Positions 46,131 to 64,000 of a stretch of DNA of 64,000 nt are shown here, piece by piece. Both the position numbers and the translations under genes were made by a program. Every line of letters begins with the position of its first letter. The stretch's first letter is position 1. The stretch comes from Shinisaurus crocodilurus. Lineage: Eukaryota > Chordata > Lepidosauria > Squamata > Shinisauridae. The stretch is from the NCBI GenBank assembly GCA_021292165.1, contig CM037877.1, forward strand, positions 206,626,715-206,690,714, in the 5' to 3' direction. The notes under the pieces were generated by a model, which did no database searches, was not told where the DNA came from, and saw only the letters and a list, made by a program, of their open reading frames with translations.

Positions 46131-46218
46131 TTACAGATGATGAAAGTAAACAATGAAAGGGTATATTTTGGTAGTGACCAAAATATACCCTTTCATTGTT
46201 TACTTACATCATCTGTAA
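46131..46218. repeat. 42-bp inverted duplication in the D 3' flank
   Basis: The arms 46131-46172 and 46177-46218 pair at 41 of 42 positions around the loop AGTG. The right arm is ancestral: the B flank has the same text once, at about 18186-18225. The left arm is a new inverted copy. Confidence 0.85.
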
Positions 46219-48303
46219 GAAGATTTACCTTGTTGTTCACTGAATGTGAATTTATGTCTGCATGACATCCCATGCCCTCTTTTCTCCTCCCCTTCCTTTT
46301 ATTCCTCCCCACCCCCACCCATTTCCCTTCATTCCTCCTTCCTTCTTTCTACTCTTTATCATTGTGAACCTTCCAACAATGTATTAAAACTTTTGTAAAT
46401 ATTTATTTTAAGAAAGACAACCAACAATTGGGTATATTAGGGTTTATTTCTATGTAGCAGTGGATCTCATTGTAATTGATTATATGCAAACCAAGGCACA
46501 CAGTCTATGGAAAATTAGGAAACCTGTAGTGTGTTAACAGACATAATGTAAAATTATTCTATCAGAGTCGAGGAGACAGCAGCATAAAGTAAACGAGCTT
46601 TGCCCAGTCTAAGCTGATGGTGCAAAAAAAGCCCACCCTGTTGTTGCCCATGTCAAAGACAGAATAATACTCCTTAAGGAAGACATCGCCAAAGATCCAA
46701 AGAGGTTCTCCATTCAGGGACATCACATATGTGGTCTCAACTGCAACTGAACAATATCCATTGTTCTGTGAAAGAAAAGAAAACACCTTAAGTTCCACTT
46801 TTGCTGGGGTAAAAATACCATTGAAAATGTCACTGAAATCAGGTCTTGATTAGATCACATGGCAAGAATTGAAGAGTCTATCTCTGGTTCTGCTCATTAT
46901 AATCATATGACTGTTAGAAAATAACATGTTCTGTTTGCAAGGACATGGTGTGAGAATCAGATCCACATCACATGTGCTCCAATGTGGATCTGCATGTGCA
47001 AGTTCAGGGCTGACTGCAATGCACGCAGAACCGAGAGTGAGCATCACCTATTCCCTGGCAGAAGGGACAAAGGGGGGGGGGTGCTTTTACACTCTTATAA
47101 GGTGCCACTACTCATACTCTCACTTCTAGTGATACAAGCCAGGGCAGATGAGTCTCTGTGAAAATCTTTGGTTTTGAAAATCTAGGAAAATTATTCAGAT
47201 TGCAATGACAGATCCACGCAAGTTCCTCAAAAAGATGACCCAGAGAAATGGCCAGGAGAGAAAATGACCAGGTAACAATTTCCTTGAGCAAAGAATTGCC
47301 ACCCCTAAATAAGACCCATATGTACCACCTGTCTCTTAAACAGAAGCCCTGTTATCAATAATACAGGAAGCTTAAAGAGATTGTCACAGTCTAATTATCA
47401 CATTCATCAAATAGCATGCTTTAAAAGATATACCATTATGCAAGATAGTATGCGTACATTGGTGACATAGGCAGAGGGAGGCAATGGGAACTGGGATCCA
47501 TTAATGGCAAACATGATGGTGGGCATATTCTGAATGCTGTTGCAGTTCACCAACAACTATAAAAGAACACAAATGTAAGGTTAATTCTTTGAGCAGACAA
47601 AAAGAGAGATTCATCAAAGATTCTGTCCCCACTAGAAAAGAGACTGACTGTAGTCTCAGTTCATTTCATTTCAGGGCAGTGCAGCTCAGAGAGCAAAAAC
47701 TTTTTGGATTCTTGTTGTTGCTTTTAAGCCTTGTTTCTTATTATAAGTATGGTCGTAGTGTGAGGCACTGTAACTTCTTTCTAATAAAGAAGATCACAGT
47801 AAAGATTCTAAAATAAATAAAATATGTAAATGCTGTTAAGATACTCATCCATGCATGGCAGCTCTTCCGTCTGCCTTACCCACAGATATGGCTCATATAT
47901 CTATCTAGTGTAGCACATTCTCTCTTGCATCCCACTGGCCCTGCCTTTATCTTGGGTACAACTTCACTTTCCAAATGGTATATGTTAGCACAGCTCCTTC
48001 CTCTGAGAACTGCAGAAGTAGTAGTTTTTGAGTTGCCCTGAACAGCTCCCGGAGGATCCCTCCTCCACCTACCTCACCATTGCTGGCTTGTTGAACATCC
48101 ACAGCCTGCAGGAAACTCTCCGTGTACTGCTGTGGGATAGTAAGCTGACAAGTGCAAGTGTCTACAATCACCTGGCAGCCTTGACTACACCAGCCAGTAG
48201 CCTTGTTGCCTATGGAAAACCTATAGAGACAAGAGCAAAGATGCCAGGAGGGCAAAGTTAGCAACAAAAGAACAATCCAGATGAAAGCTGAGGGTAACAC
48301 ATA

Positions 48304-48445
48304 GACCATGGGTGGGAAACTTGTGCCCAACCTCCGGATGTTTTGGTCTACAACTCCCATCATCCCTCACCATTGGCTATGCTAGCTATGGCTGATGGGA
48401 GTTGTAGGCCAAAACATATGGAGGGCCACAACTTGTCCACTTTGG
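48304..48445. repeat. palindromic MITE-like element
   Basis: TGGGTGGGAAACTTGTGCCC...GGATGTTTTGGTCTACAACTCCCATCATCC pairs with GCTGATGGGAGTTGTAGGCCAAAACATA...GGCCACAACTTGTCCAC. It lies in intron 6 of D, about 80 bases upstream of exon 7. Confidence 0.75.
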
Positions 48446-49917
48446 GGCATAGATCTTCTAATACTCATATAACTGAGATGCTTGAAGATCCAGAATCTAC
48501 AGATACAAAAAAAATTTACTATGGCCATGAAACAGCACAACATTTAACTACGGAGACTCCACAGAGGCTACAATCCAAAGATGTTAATTTACTCTGCATC
48601 AATGCCACTTATAAACATATTTACTGGAAAGTGAAGGCCAGTTTTCAACTCCAAGGCTATTTATCACTTTCAAATGTGATAACCATTGAAAACCAAATCT
48701 TGACACACTCCACAATTCAGGAATCTACTACATTTTGATAAGCAGTCCTCTAGTGACAAAGAAGTTTGGGAAAAACAAAATGGTAGCAATAGCATCCAAG
48801 AATCTGCCACACACACCCAGTTAAAAGGATTTCATAAGCAGGTGCTAGGAAAGACCTCGTCCTGAGACCCCGGACAGCTGGTACCAGTACAAAGAGACAA
48901 TACTGAGCAGGATGGACCAATGGTCATATCCAGTATAGAGGAGTGTGTGTGTTGGAGTATATATGTATATATTTTCCATGTTGTGTTCATGGTTTATACT
49001 GTACTATAGCATATTATAGCCAAAGTAATTGTGATGTACATTTGGCAGGGGTAGGAAGTTCTGAAACCACTCCATCATTTTTATGTCCCAATACCAAAAT
49101 GGCCAAATTGTGGATTAATGGACACTAATGTATGCTTAATGGGTTTGCAAGGTTTGCTTCTATGCATTAGAGTAAAAGGTACTCCCCACAGAGTCCCAGT
49201 ATTCAACTTGTCTCAAAATATGATAGTGCAGATTATGTATCGATCCATCTGACCCATTCTAATCAGAAGAGATTGTTCCCTCCATGTTTCTATTGAGTAC
49301 AGGTGAATACTTCCTTGGCTGCCATAGAGTTGCTAAAGGGCTTTCAGGAGAGTGTGCATGTATGTGTAATAAATATATGTTGTTATTTGTTTTCCACCAG
49401 GTAGCACTTCAGTTGCTGGAATACTGTATTTTTGCAGTGTTCAAGCCGCAATATCTATTTGCTGGGTACGTTCTTGTTTGTTTTTACTCTGCTGGTTCAT
49501 TTATTCTGATTAAGAGTGCTCTGTGAAATATGGTTGCACAAGTCTCACAGTTCCCTGATGAACAGGGATGGAAGACATGACCTCCACCATTTCATAGACT
49601 TTTAAACAGAGACTAAATGTTTCCTTCTTGTGCCACTCGCCAACAGAAACTTCCATGTGACCTGTAATTTTTTTTTTTAAGTATTCATCATCTTCAACGG
49701 TACCTTCACCCCCTGCAACAGTGTTCATAATTTTGTGGCTCTTTTGTACTTTTAAATTACCGGTATGTTATTGTTTCATTATTTTATTTTGCTTAACTGT
49801 CCCATTGAAATTAATATAGTACTTCCAAGTTCCTACCTTTGACTGGAGCAGGCTCCTGGTTCTTTGAAGGGCCATTTCTAGTGCTGAATATGTAAAAAAA
49901 AACCCTGCCCTTCAGCC

Positions 49918-49956
<39 letters not shown>

Positions 49957-49989
49957 TAAAGTAGTGGACAGAAATAAGATTATTTCTGA

Positions 49990-50228
49990 GCCAGTGTGGC
50001 GTAGTGGTGAGAGTGTTGGACTGGGACTCTGGAGATCCGGATTCTAGTCCCCGCTCGGCCATGAAACTCACTGGGTGACTTTAGGCCAGTCACTGACTCT
50101 CCGACTAACCTACCTTACAGGGTTGTTGTGAGGCTAAAATGGAGAGGAGGATGAGGATTATGTAAGCCGCCTTGGGTTCCTTGCAGGGAAAAAGGCAGGG
50201 TATAAATATAATGAATAAATAAATAAAT
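49990..50228 (+). repeat. tRNA-derived SINE, full length
   Basis: It runs from GAGCCAGTGTGGCGTAGTGG to the tail GGGTATAAATATAATGAATAAATAAATAAA. It is the same family as 37680, and follows a (CA)n run at 49919-49953. Confidence 0.85.
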
Positions 50229-51161
50229 CCCCCTCTGCAAAAAAACTATGCTTCCGGGGTGGGGTGTTTTCATCTGGAAAGCAACAGGAGATCACAGCAG
50301 AAAAGCACAGTTAGCAATAGATGAAATGGGAATTATGAATATCGCTTTCTCTTCAGTACCAATCTGCCAGTACATTTCATGGGTAACAGGTGTCCAGAAA
50401 ATTTCCCCAGTGAACAGCTGATTGTGAACACCTCAAAGATCAATTCTCCTCCATACTGAACAGTTGGTCGGCTAAGAGGAAAAAATGAACAAAAACAGTC
50501 CAGGTTAAATATAACTATTAAGCTGGTGGAGGTCTATATATGCATAGATATAGATGAGAGCAGAAGACAGGGATAAGATAAGAAAGAAGTGAACAATGGA
50601 GATAATTGGGCACAGATTACTGAAGGTTAGCTAATCCTGAATAACCACAACAGTTGTTTTCACAAAGATGAAATTAGCACTCAGCTAAGTAAGATTTGAG
50701 TGCATTTGAAAACTGGGGAAAACCCATCTTTTCACCACTCTAGTTTTGATGTGAAAAGGATGTATTAGCATTTGCATTAACTAGATTTGCATTAAGTGAT
50801 CTTGAGTTTACACTCATATGTGAGTTTCAAAATAACCCTTTAGCTCTTCCAGATTAACTTCTCTGACAAAAATATAGATTTTTGGATCTTACCGTGAGAA
50901 ATAGAAGCTGAAGATGGGTTCAGAAAGCTGTCCTTGCCTCAGCATCTGCTCTGTGACAGAATATGACACCCCCCCCTATTGCCAGGGATTGATAAGGCAT
51001 CCCCAAAGTCCCATCAAAATTGGCATAGTAGAATGGATAGGTGGGTTCATCTACACTCAGACCCAATTCCTGATTATGTGCAACAATATTCTGGACCTGG
51101 GAGAGAAGGAAGAAAAATGGATTTAACCTACAGTTGAATGCATGATAATGATTGCGAACCT

Positions 51162-51380
51162 GGATTTATTTATTTATTTATTTATTATATTTATATCCCG
51201 CCTTTTTTCCTGCCATGTACCCAAGGTGGCTTACATAATCCTCCTGCTCCTCTCCATTTTTATCCTCACAACTACCCTGTGAGGTAGGTTAGGCTGAGAG
51301 TAAGTGACTGGCCCAAAGTCACCCAGTGAGCTTCATGGATGAGTGGGGACCCAGTGAGCTTCATGGCTGGATCTTCTCAA
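51162..51380 (-). repeat. tRNA-derived SINE, truncated
   Basis: TTTATTTATTATATTTATATCCCGCC...GGTTAGGCTGAGAGTAAGTGACTGG, with the head cut off and a short repeat of GACCCAGTGAGCTTCATGG at the break. Confidence 0.75.
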
Positions 51381-51557
51381 GCCTAATCTGAGAAGAGGTG
51401 TTCAGGACAAACAGCTGAAACAAGCTGAGCAATCTTCCCACGGAGAGGCACGGCACTTCTCCATTGGACAAACTGTACTAGCAAGAGACTATAGGGGAGA
51501 ACAGAAGTGGATATCTGGAACAATTAAAGAATGGACTGGACCTCTCATAGTGAAGAG

Positions 51558-51814
51558 CAGGGGTTCTCAACCAGGGGAGAATTCCCTGTGTGGGGGGGTT
51601 AGGGTTAGGGTTTGGGGGGGGATTGGGACCACAGTCTCAAACTGTTGGAATACTGATCTTTCTACAAATTACAATTCTACAGATTGTACATAATCTACAG
51701 GACATCACACCTTATTGTATGGCAGATTAAGTCAGAGAATCTTGGAAAGGGGGGAATGACATTCTGACATATGGTGAAAAGGGTGCATGGGGCAAAAAAG
51801 GTTGAGAACCACTG
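51558..51814. mobile_element. hAT-type MITE inside the gypsy relic
   Basis: The ends are CAGGGGTTCTCAACC and GGTTGAGAACCACTG. The flanks GTGAAGAG and CTGTAGAG agree at 6 of 8 positions, fitting a worn 8-bp duplication. It contains a short TTAGGGTTAGGGTT run at 51599-51612. Confidence 0.75.
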
Positions 51815-52118
51815 CTGTAGAGATTGCTCCCAACAATATTTGGAGATGACACATTGATCAGCTGAAGAGATCAGAAATACCACTTGAAGAAGTAGCGCCA
51901 GCTGCGGCTGGAGCCTTGACGGAAATTTTTGAGTTTCCACCATCAACACCTGCCCCAATGGTGGACAGTCCAGCAGTGGTTGCTCCGCAGTTACCCGTAT
52001 CACCAGAGACACCGAGTGCTTTTGCCAGTAGTGACAGACTTTATCCCACTCGAATAAGGAAGTCACCACAGAGCCTCAGTTTGTAGATATACTGTGGAAT
52101 ATGTCTAGTGGGGAGGAG

Positions 52119-52323
52119 TGTAGTGTATGGGCTATGGTTGCTGATTGATTGGCTTGCCTGCTATCCATTGCTCCTGTTCGTTTGCTCGGGGCTGCCAACA
52201 GGCAAGCGTTTGTTTTGTGTGCTTGTTCAGTTCTGTTCTGGAAGCCTTCTATTAAAGACGTGTTATGAGGAACTCTAAGCTCTCTCCTAGTCCTCTACTT
52301 AGATAAATAGCGAGGACACTACA
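52119..52323 (+). repeat. LTR of the gypsy-type element
   Basis: TGTAGTGTATGGGCTATGG to GCGAGGACACTACA, with ATTAAA as a possible poly(A) signal near 52250. No second copy lies in the window. Confidence 0.65.
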
Positions 52324-52389
52324 CACACCTGCGCATTAGCAAATACTGCTAAAAATAAATAAAATAAAATAAGCCTGATAGGACACTTT

Positions 52390-52829
52390 GGGCCGGTTCA
52401 CACGCCCCCCGCAGTTCCTGTGTCATGCGAACGCTGGCCAGGGGGCACCCCTGCAGGACGGCCGCGTACTGGAAGAATGGAAAGTTTCCATGGGCGGTAG
52501 AGGGGTAAGCCCCTACCGCGTGTGGCCAACCTGCTGTGCGAACAGCGGGCGGCCATCCCGTGGGAGCCTCCCGTGGCCGCACAGAGGCGGCAGCCCAGAA
52601 CGGCCGGAGCTGCGGCTACTCCAGCCTGTAGGGGTAAACGGCCCCACTGGGCATCCCGAGCTGCCGCCCCCTAGCACTGGGAGGCCCGCACTGCGGTGCA
52701 GGGACTGCTGGCTCCACCGCGGTCTGCCCACGTGTGCGGGGCGCAGGTCATCTGCGGCTCCCCACCGGATCCTGTGGACGGTCCCATGGTGCCTCCCCCG
52801 CTCACCGCCTGGGTCGTATGAACCGGCCC
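52390..52829. mobile_element. GC-rich TIR element, copy 2
   Basis: The ends are GGGCCGGTTCACACGCCCC and GGGTCGTATGAACCGGCCC. The 440 bp are GC-rich and related along their length to 38991-39420. The flanks are TTT and TTC. It is non-coding. Confidence 0.7.
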
Positions 52830-53637
52830 TTCCTCTTGCAGTGCCACTCCCCTGCAGGCCACCGGCCCGCTGAAGCCACTCATCCTCCCCCTGGAACGGT
52901 ACTGCAACTTTAGCACACACCAGAATATGTACCTAGGAAAAAAATGCTACGTATAAAAACATCATGATATAATGTGGGCTAAAGAAATCGGGATATAATT
53001 GATGGAAGTTGTAATGTTGCTTGCTTAAATCAATGAGGTAATATAACCACTAGTTACAGTGGGAGGAAAGGGTTAATTGAACAATCCCCAGGGTACATGT
53101 TTTGTAACCCATCCTCCCTACTTCTGGCCTCTCTCTCTCCAATCTGATGGACACACAGTCTGAGCTGGCTTCCAGCCAGTGATCCCCAATGAAGTGGACT
53201 CTATAACACCCAAGACTCTAATCTACCTATATGCATCCTGCATATATGAATAATTGAATTGTAAGTAAAACTAATAAATGTCTTTATTAGTTTTAAACCT
53301 TGTTAGGACAATCCATTTTCTTTGAAGAGCCTTTTAGCAGGGTTTAACAACCCACGTGGTGATAACCAGTTTCAATAACCAGGCTGTGCATAAGGGGGAA
53401 AACTCTGCTTCGTCCTAACCAGTATAGGACCGACTCCTTTCCATATCCTCCAACAATAATGGCAGAAATAGTGAGAGGCAGTTGGTTTGGGGTGAGTGTC
53501 ATGGGACAGGCCAGTGAGTCAGGCATTTCAATGCCGGTAAAAATCCCTAGCGTAGATTCCCCCCCAATGTATTTATGTCTTTTTATATAATGATATTTGA
53601 TGGTGTTGTTAAGTTGAAACCTTTTCTATATGTGCTG

Positions 53638-54065
<428 letters not shown>

Positions 54066-54369
54066 TGCCATAATTCCCAAGATGATGTCAACCGGCACTG
54101 GTGCAAAATTGGGAAATCATAATTAGTGTTGAGCCCGAGCTGAAATTTCTCATATGAGAATTTTTGGCTCAGTCTTGCAGGGGGTGTTATGGGAGGTGAA
54201 ATGGGGACCATTACCTGCCTGTTGCTTTTGGGGGACAAGGCAGTCAAAACTGCTGCTGCCACATGGAGCTCCATTTCCCTTTCCAAAAAGCTCCTGGCAA
54301 CGATGCTACATGATATCACTCTTATTGGGCCTTCTGGGGGAAAACAAAAGCTCCTTGTTGCCATGAGAT

Positions 54370-54930
54370 CATAAATAAGAATATAAGAAAAGCTGTACCA
54401 GATCAGACCAGAGGCCTTTCGAGTCCAGCATCCTGTTCCCAGACACAGCATTCTGTGTCTGGGAAGCCTGCAAGCAGCACAGGAGCGCAGCAGCACCCTC
54501 ACACTCATGTTCCCCAGCTAGGACTAACGTCAAGGGTAGGCATGGTTGGAGTTGCTCCTTCTCTTCATCATTGCAGCCTGCTTGTTCATTGACCTCTTGC
54601 TCTGGCCCAGACAACGATGGTGGTGGTGGTGAGGAGGTGCAGTAGATGCCACGGCCTACTTGCTCCCTGGCTCTCTGCCTGTCAAGCAAACAGGTGGTAG
54701 TAGCAGTGATGAGAAAGAGGATGTGGAGAAATAGCAGCTGGTGACAATGGTGCTGAGAAGGTAGACTCACTGAGGGAGGGGACCCACTGAAGGTGTCTTG
54801 TCCAGGGGCCCTCAAAAACCTGGAGCTGACATTGTTCCCAGCAACTGATACTAAGAGTCATACTGCCTCTGATCCTAGAGGTAGTATTCAGCCATCATGA
54901 CCGGTAGCCATTGATATCCTCATCCTCTGT
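54370..54930. repeat. SINE-like fragments
   Basis: The left part AAGAATATAAGAAAAGCTGTACCAGATCAGACCAGAGG...GTCCAGCATCCTGTT and the right part CCTCTGATCCTAGAGGTAGTATTCAGCC are typical ends of a sauropsid interspersed repeat. The middle (54480-54800) is unrecognised. A (TG)n run follows at 54959-54993. Confidence 0.5.
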
Positions 54931-54957
54931 ATATATATATTGTACATATATACTGTA

Positions 54958-54996
<39 letters not shown>

Positions 54997-55108
54997 ATAG
55001 GGAGAACCCTAAGTTTGACACACAGCCCATAAAATCTCCCTGTGATATGCTTTTTTCTTTACCTCAGGAGCATGTAGCCTGCAGATACCAGATGCACTGA
55101 AACAATAC

Positions 55109-55280
55109 AGGCCTGTGGCTCACGCTGGCTCAGCTTGTCTGAGCGTGGAAAGCTAAGCAGGGTCAAGCCTGGTTATGACTTGGATGGGAGACCCCTCCTC
55201 TAGTTTCCTGCATTGAGAAGGGGGTTGGACTCGATAGCCTTGCAAGCTCCTTCCAACTCTATGATCTATGAAATCTATGA
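55109..55280 (+). repeat. 5S-rRNA-derived SINE with CR1-like tail
   Basis: AGGCCTGTGGCTCACGCTGG, then GGAAAGCTAAGCAGGGTCAAGCCTGGTTATGACTTGGATGG, then the CR1-like tail ending ATGATCTATGAAATCTATGA. This is the third copy in the window. Confidence 0.85.
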
Positions 55281-55692
55281 AACCTCCAAGCTCCCCCCCC
55301 CAAAAGGCATTCACAGGTAAGCTTCTAGTCTCACGGACTTTAAAGGAAGTATCTGATCTATTTGGACTATACAAAAGAAAGAAAGAAAGAAAAGAAAAGA
55401 AAAGAAATGTACTTCTCAGTAAATTGTTACACTACAGTTGTTTGGGTCTCTCTGTCCTAGGAGACCATAATTGGCATGTAAGTATTGTGTAATCTAAAGA
55501 TAAATTATACAAAGGATATTTTGTAACCCTTCCTGAGCCGTAGGAATGGGGGAAATCTAAATCATTCCATAAGGTGGTTTAGGAAAAACGTTGGGATGTC
55601 ACATTTCTCCCAAACGTTATTCATAAGCAATTTTCTCACACGTAGGTTAGGCAAAAATTAACACGGATCAAATGTTATTTGTGTAATGACTT

Positions 55693-55698
55693 TTTATT
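55693..55698 (-). promoter_or_regulatory. polyadenylation signal of gene A
   Basis: AATAAA on the minus strand, about 200 bases beyond the gene A stop codon. Confidence 0.5.
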
Positions 55699-55896
55699 TG
55701 CATGCAGTTACTTTGGAGAGAAGCCCAGTCCACTCATGTCATGGATTTTCACAGAAGATATTTCAAATTTTGCAGAGGAAAAGCATTCAAGCCCTTAGAA
55801 AGGGAGGCCCGTGGACTTCATGTGTAGCAGAACGAAGAATCAGAGGGAAAGAAGCAAGATTTGGCCTCAAGCAGCCCATAAGACTGTTGGAAGCCT

Positions 55897-62918
<7,022 letters not shown>

Positions 62919-63705
62919 CTGTATGGGATGGAGAGTTAGACAGAGAATTAATTTTAAAAGATAGCTATAAACTCTTCCCAGATGAGTATTTTCAGTGGGA
63001 TACCTTTGGGCCATGGAATGAATTCTCTGACCTGAGATATAACACACCTTGGCCAATTACACTAACTTTCATCTAATTCCACCAGGATTCAGTCTAGCCT
63101 GACATTCTAAACTTGAGTGATTACACAAATTCTGATACAGTGCATTGTTATCATGCACTGGACATCTGAGAAGGGCACTTGTAAAAATGGGTGTGCCCCT
63201 CCCCCATACACACACAAACGTACACCTTCTCTTCCATGCACCTGCTCTGTGAGCTTGGAGGTCTCCTCTTTTTTCCCTGCTTGCCTGAATAAATGCTTTG
63301 TCCATCTTTAAAGCATACTTGTTATTCTACCAATACAACTGTTCCAATAAAAGGTATAAGCTGAACTGTTTAGGATCCTGTGTTTGTCCTTCTCTTTTCT
63401 TCCTTTCCTTTGTCTATTTAGATTATGATCTCCAAAGGAAAGAGGCGTTTCTATATATACTATGAGTACTATGATGATTATTAACCATCATAGCCAAAAA
63501 TAGAATCTCCATATTCAAAATTTCCAAAGGCGTAGCCATGTTGCAGCAAAAACAACAAGGAGTATTTAAGGTGCCCCAAGAAGTGGATCCAACTGAACTC
63601 AATGCATAGTTAAGCATGCATGGGATTGTCGCTTAAGTCCCTTGAAAGCAATGGGGCACAAGCTAGTCATCATGACTAACTTGTTCCATTGGCTTTACAT
63701 GTCTT
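62919..63705. other. start of gene A intron 1, nothing else recognised
   Basis: I searched the minus strand for an MKW-type signal peptide followed by GTGAGT and found none. No repeat family is clear. Confidence 0.4.
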
Positions 63706-64000
63706 AGGGCACAATCCTATTGCAGTGATCGTAAGCCCCCAAACTCAGAGGCTTATGGTCATCCTATGCAGAGCGGGAGGAGCAGCAGAGGCAATCTTTG
63801 CCTCCTCATCATTGTGCCCTGCATTTTCGAAGGCGTTTTAGAGGGGGAGGGAAGGAGGCTGGAGAGGCCCCAGGATAGGTCGTATGCTGGCCTCTCCAGT
63901 CTCTTCCCGTCCCCGCCCACCGAAATACCCCTCCCCCCCTCTGAGGTTGTGTTCCCAACCTCGAGGACGCAGCTGGCAGCCTGGCACGGTTCTTTCTGCA
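63706..64000. repeat. GC-rich DNA element, cut by the window edge
   Basis: It begins TTAGGGCACAATCCTAT, the same terminal text (inverted) that closes the insertion at 5384-6575 (ATAGGATTGCACCCTAA). Internal blocks resemble 6130-6450. It is probably a non-autonomous transposon. Confidence 0.5.

Larger units (their letters stand above)
46609..51096 (-). pseudogene. gastricsin-like pseudogene (gene D), exons 5-9 only
   Basis: Exon remnants: 51096-50893, 50471-50350, 48220-48073, 47556-47458, 46765-46609. Exons 1-4 are absent; the next 4.8 kb upstream is transposable elements. Exon 5 is 204 nt where 3n+2 is required (C-run around 50968). Exon 6 has lost one base (122 not 123 nt, CCTCAAAG for CCTCCAAAG) and its donor GTAAGT has become GAAAGC. 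Exon 7 reads DTCTC where the family has DTGTS, so the active-site glycine is gone. Exon 9 has four extra T's after VGF, replacing the end with a run-on tail. Exons 7-9 and the 3' flank resemble gene B most. Exons 7 and 8 remain open. Confidence 0.9.
51385..52323 (+). mobile_element. 3' end of a Ty3/gypsy LTR retrotransposon
   Basis: The plus-strand frame reads the integrase C-terminus of gypsy elements: FSIGQTVLARDYRGEQKW then ISGTIKEWTGPL. After the inserted MITE it continues NNIWRCHIDQLKRSEIPLEE, and stops at 52084-52086. A purine run (GGGGAGGAG) precedes a 205-bp LTR at 52119-52323 with TGTAGTG...CACTACA ends. The 5' part is missing. Confidence 0.75.

Noticed and set aside
51599..51612. 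TTAGGGTTAGGG telomere-like run
   Set aside because: Only about two and a half units, inside a hAT MITE; too short to suggest an interstitial telomere.
62919..64000. Search for gene A exon 1 and promoter
   Set aside because: No MKW-type signal peptide with a GTGAGT donor on the minus strand; exon 1 is assumed to be outside the window.

Overview
This window is vertebrate nuclear DNA, most likely from a squamate reptile (inference). The reasons are intron-rich genes, CR1-type LINE tails ending in ATTCTATG-like repeats, tRNA-derived SINEs, SINEs with a 5S-rRNA head and a CR1-like tail, many palindromic DNA elements, and both Ty1/copia and Ty3/gypsy LTR retrotransposons.

The genes form one tandem cluster of pepsinogen C / gastricsin (A1 aspartic protease) genes, all on the minus strand. 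In transcriptional order they are as follows. Gene A (62918-55897) is a canonical PGC, exons 2-9; its exon 1 is not visible and probably lies beyond the right edge. Gene D (51096-46609) is a 5'-truncated pseudogene with exons 5-9 only, three frame errors, a dead splice donor and a DTG to DTC change. Gene B (32370-18529) has nine intact exons and encodes 390 aa. Gene C (11924-978) has nine intact exons and encodes 391 aa. I placed each exon by splice sites, and the phases are the same in all genes. B and C keep the signal peptide, propeptide, both catalytic Asp residues and the disulfide cysteines. They replace the Ser after the second DTGT motif with Cys (B) or Phe (C), and B also has an altered flap. 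Both carry the same proximal promoter: a forkhead site overlapping a GATA site, then a TATA box. Upstream and downstream flanks are shared between copies, so the duplication units were larger than the genes.

Region by region: 1-12 kb is gene C, with an intronic insertion around 5.4-6.6 kb. 12-18.5 kb is intergenic and repeat-rich. 18.5-32.4 kb is gene B, with CR1, L1 and mariner-like relics in its introns. 32.7-39 kb is the upstream flank of B, opened by a nested insertion: an inverted-repeat element, in it a 5'-inverted LINE with an 11-bp target-site duplication, and in that LINE a hAT-type transposon with an 8-bp duplication. The hAT element carries exon 1, CpG island and intron start of a DHRS11-like gene. 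39.7-44.6 kb is a complete Ty1/copia-type element with near-identical LTRs, a 5-bp duplication and a primer site matching the anticodon arm of initiator tRNA-Met. 46.6-51.1 kb is pseudogene D. 51.1-55.9 kb holds a gypsy 3' end, a hAT MITE, a GC-rich TIR element and SINEs. 55.9-63 kb is gene A. The right end is repeat sequence.

The most notable non-genic objects are the gene-capturing hAT element and the copia element. Among the genes, the altered active sites of B and C stand out.
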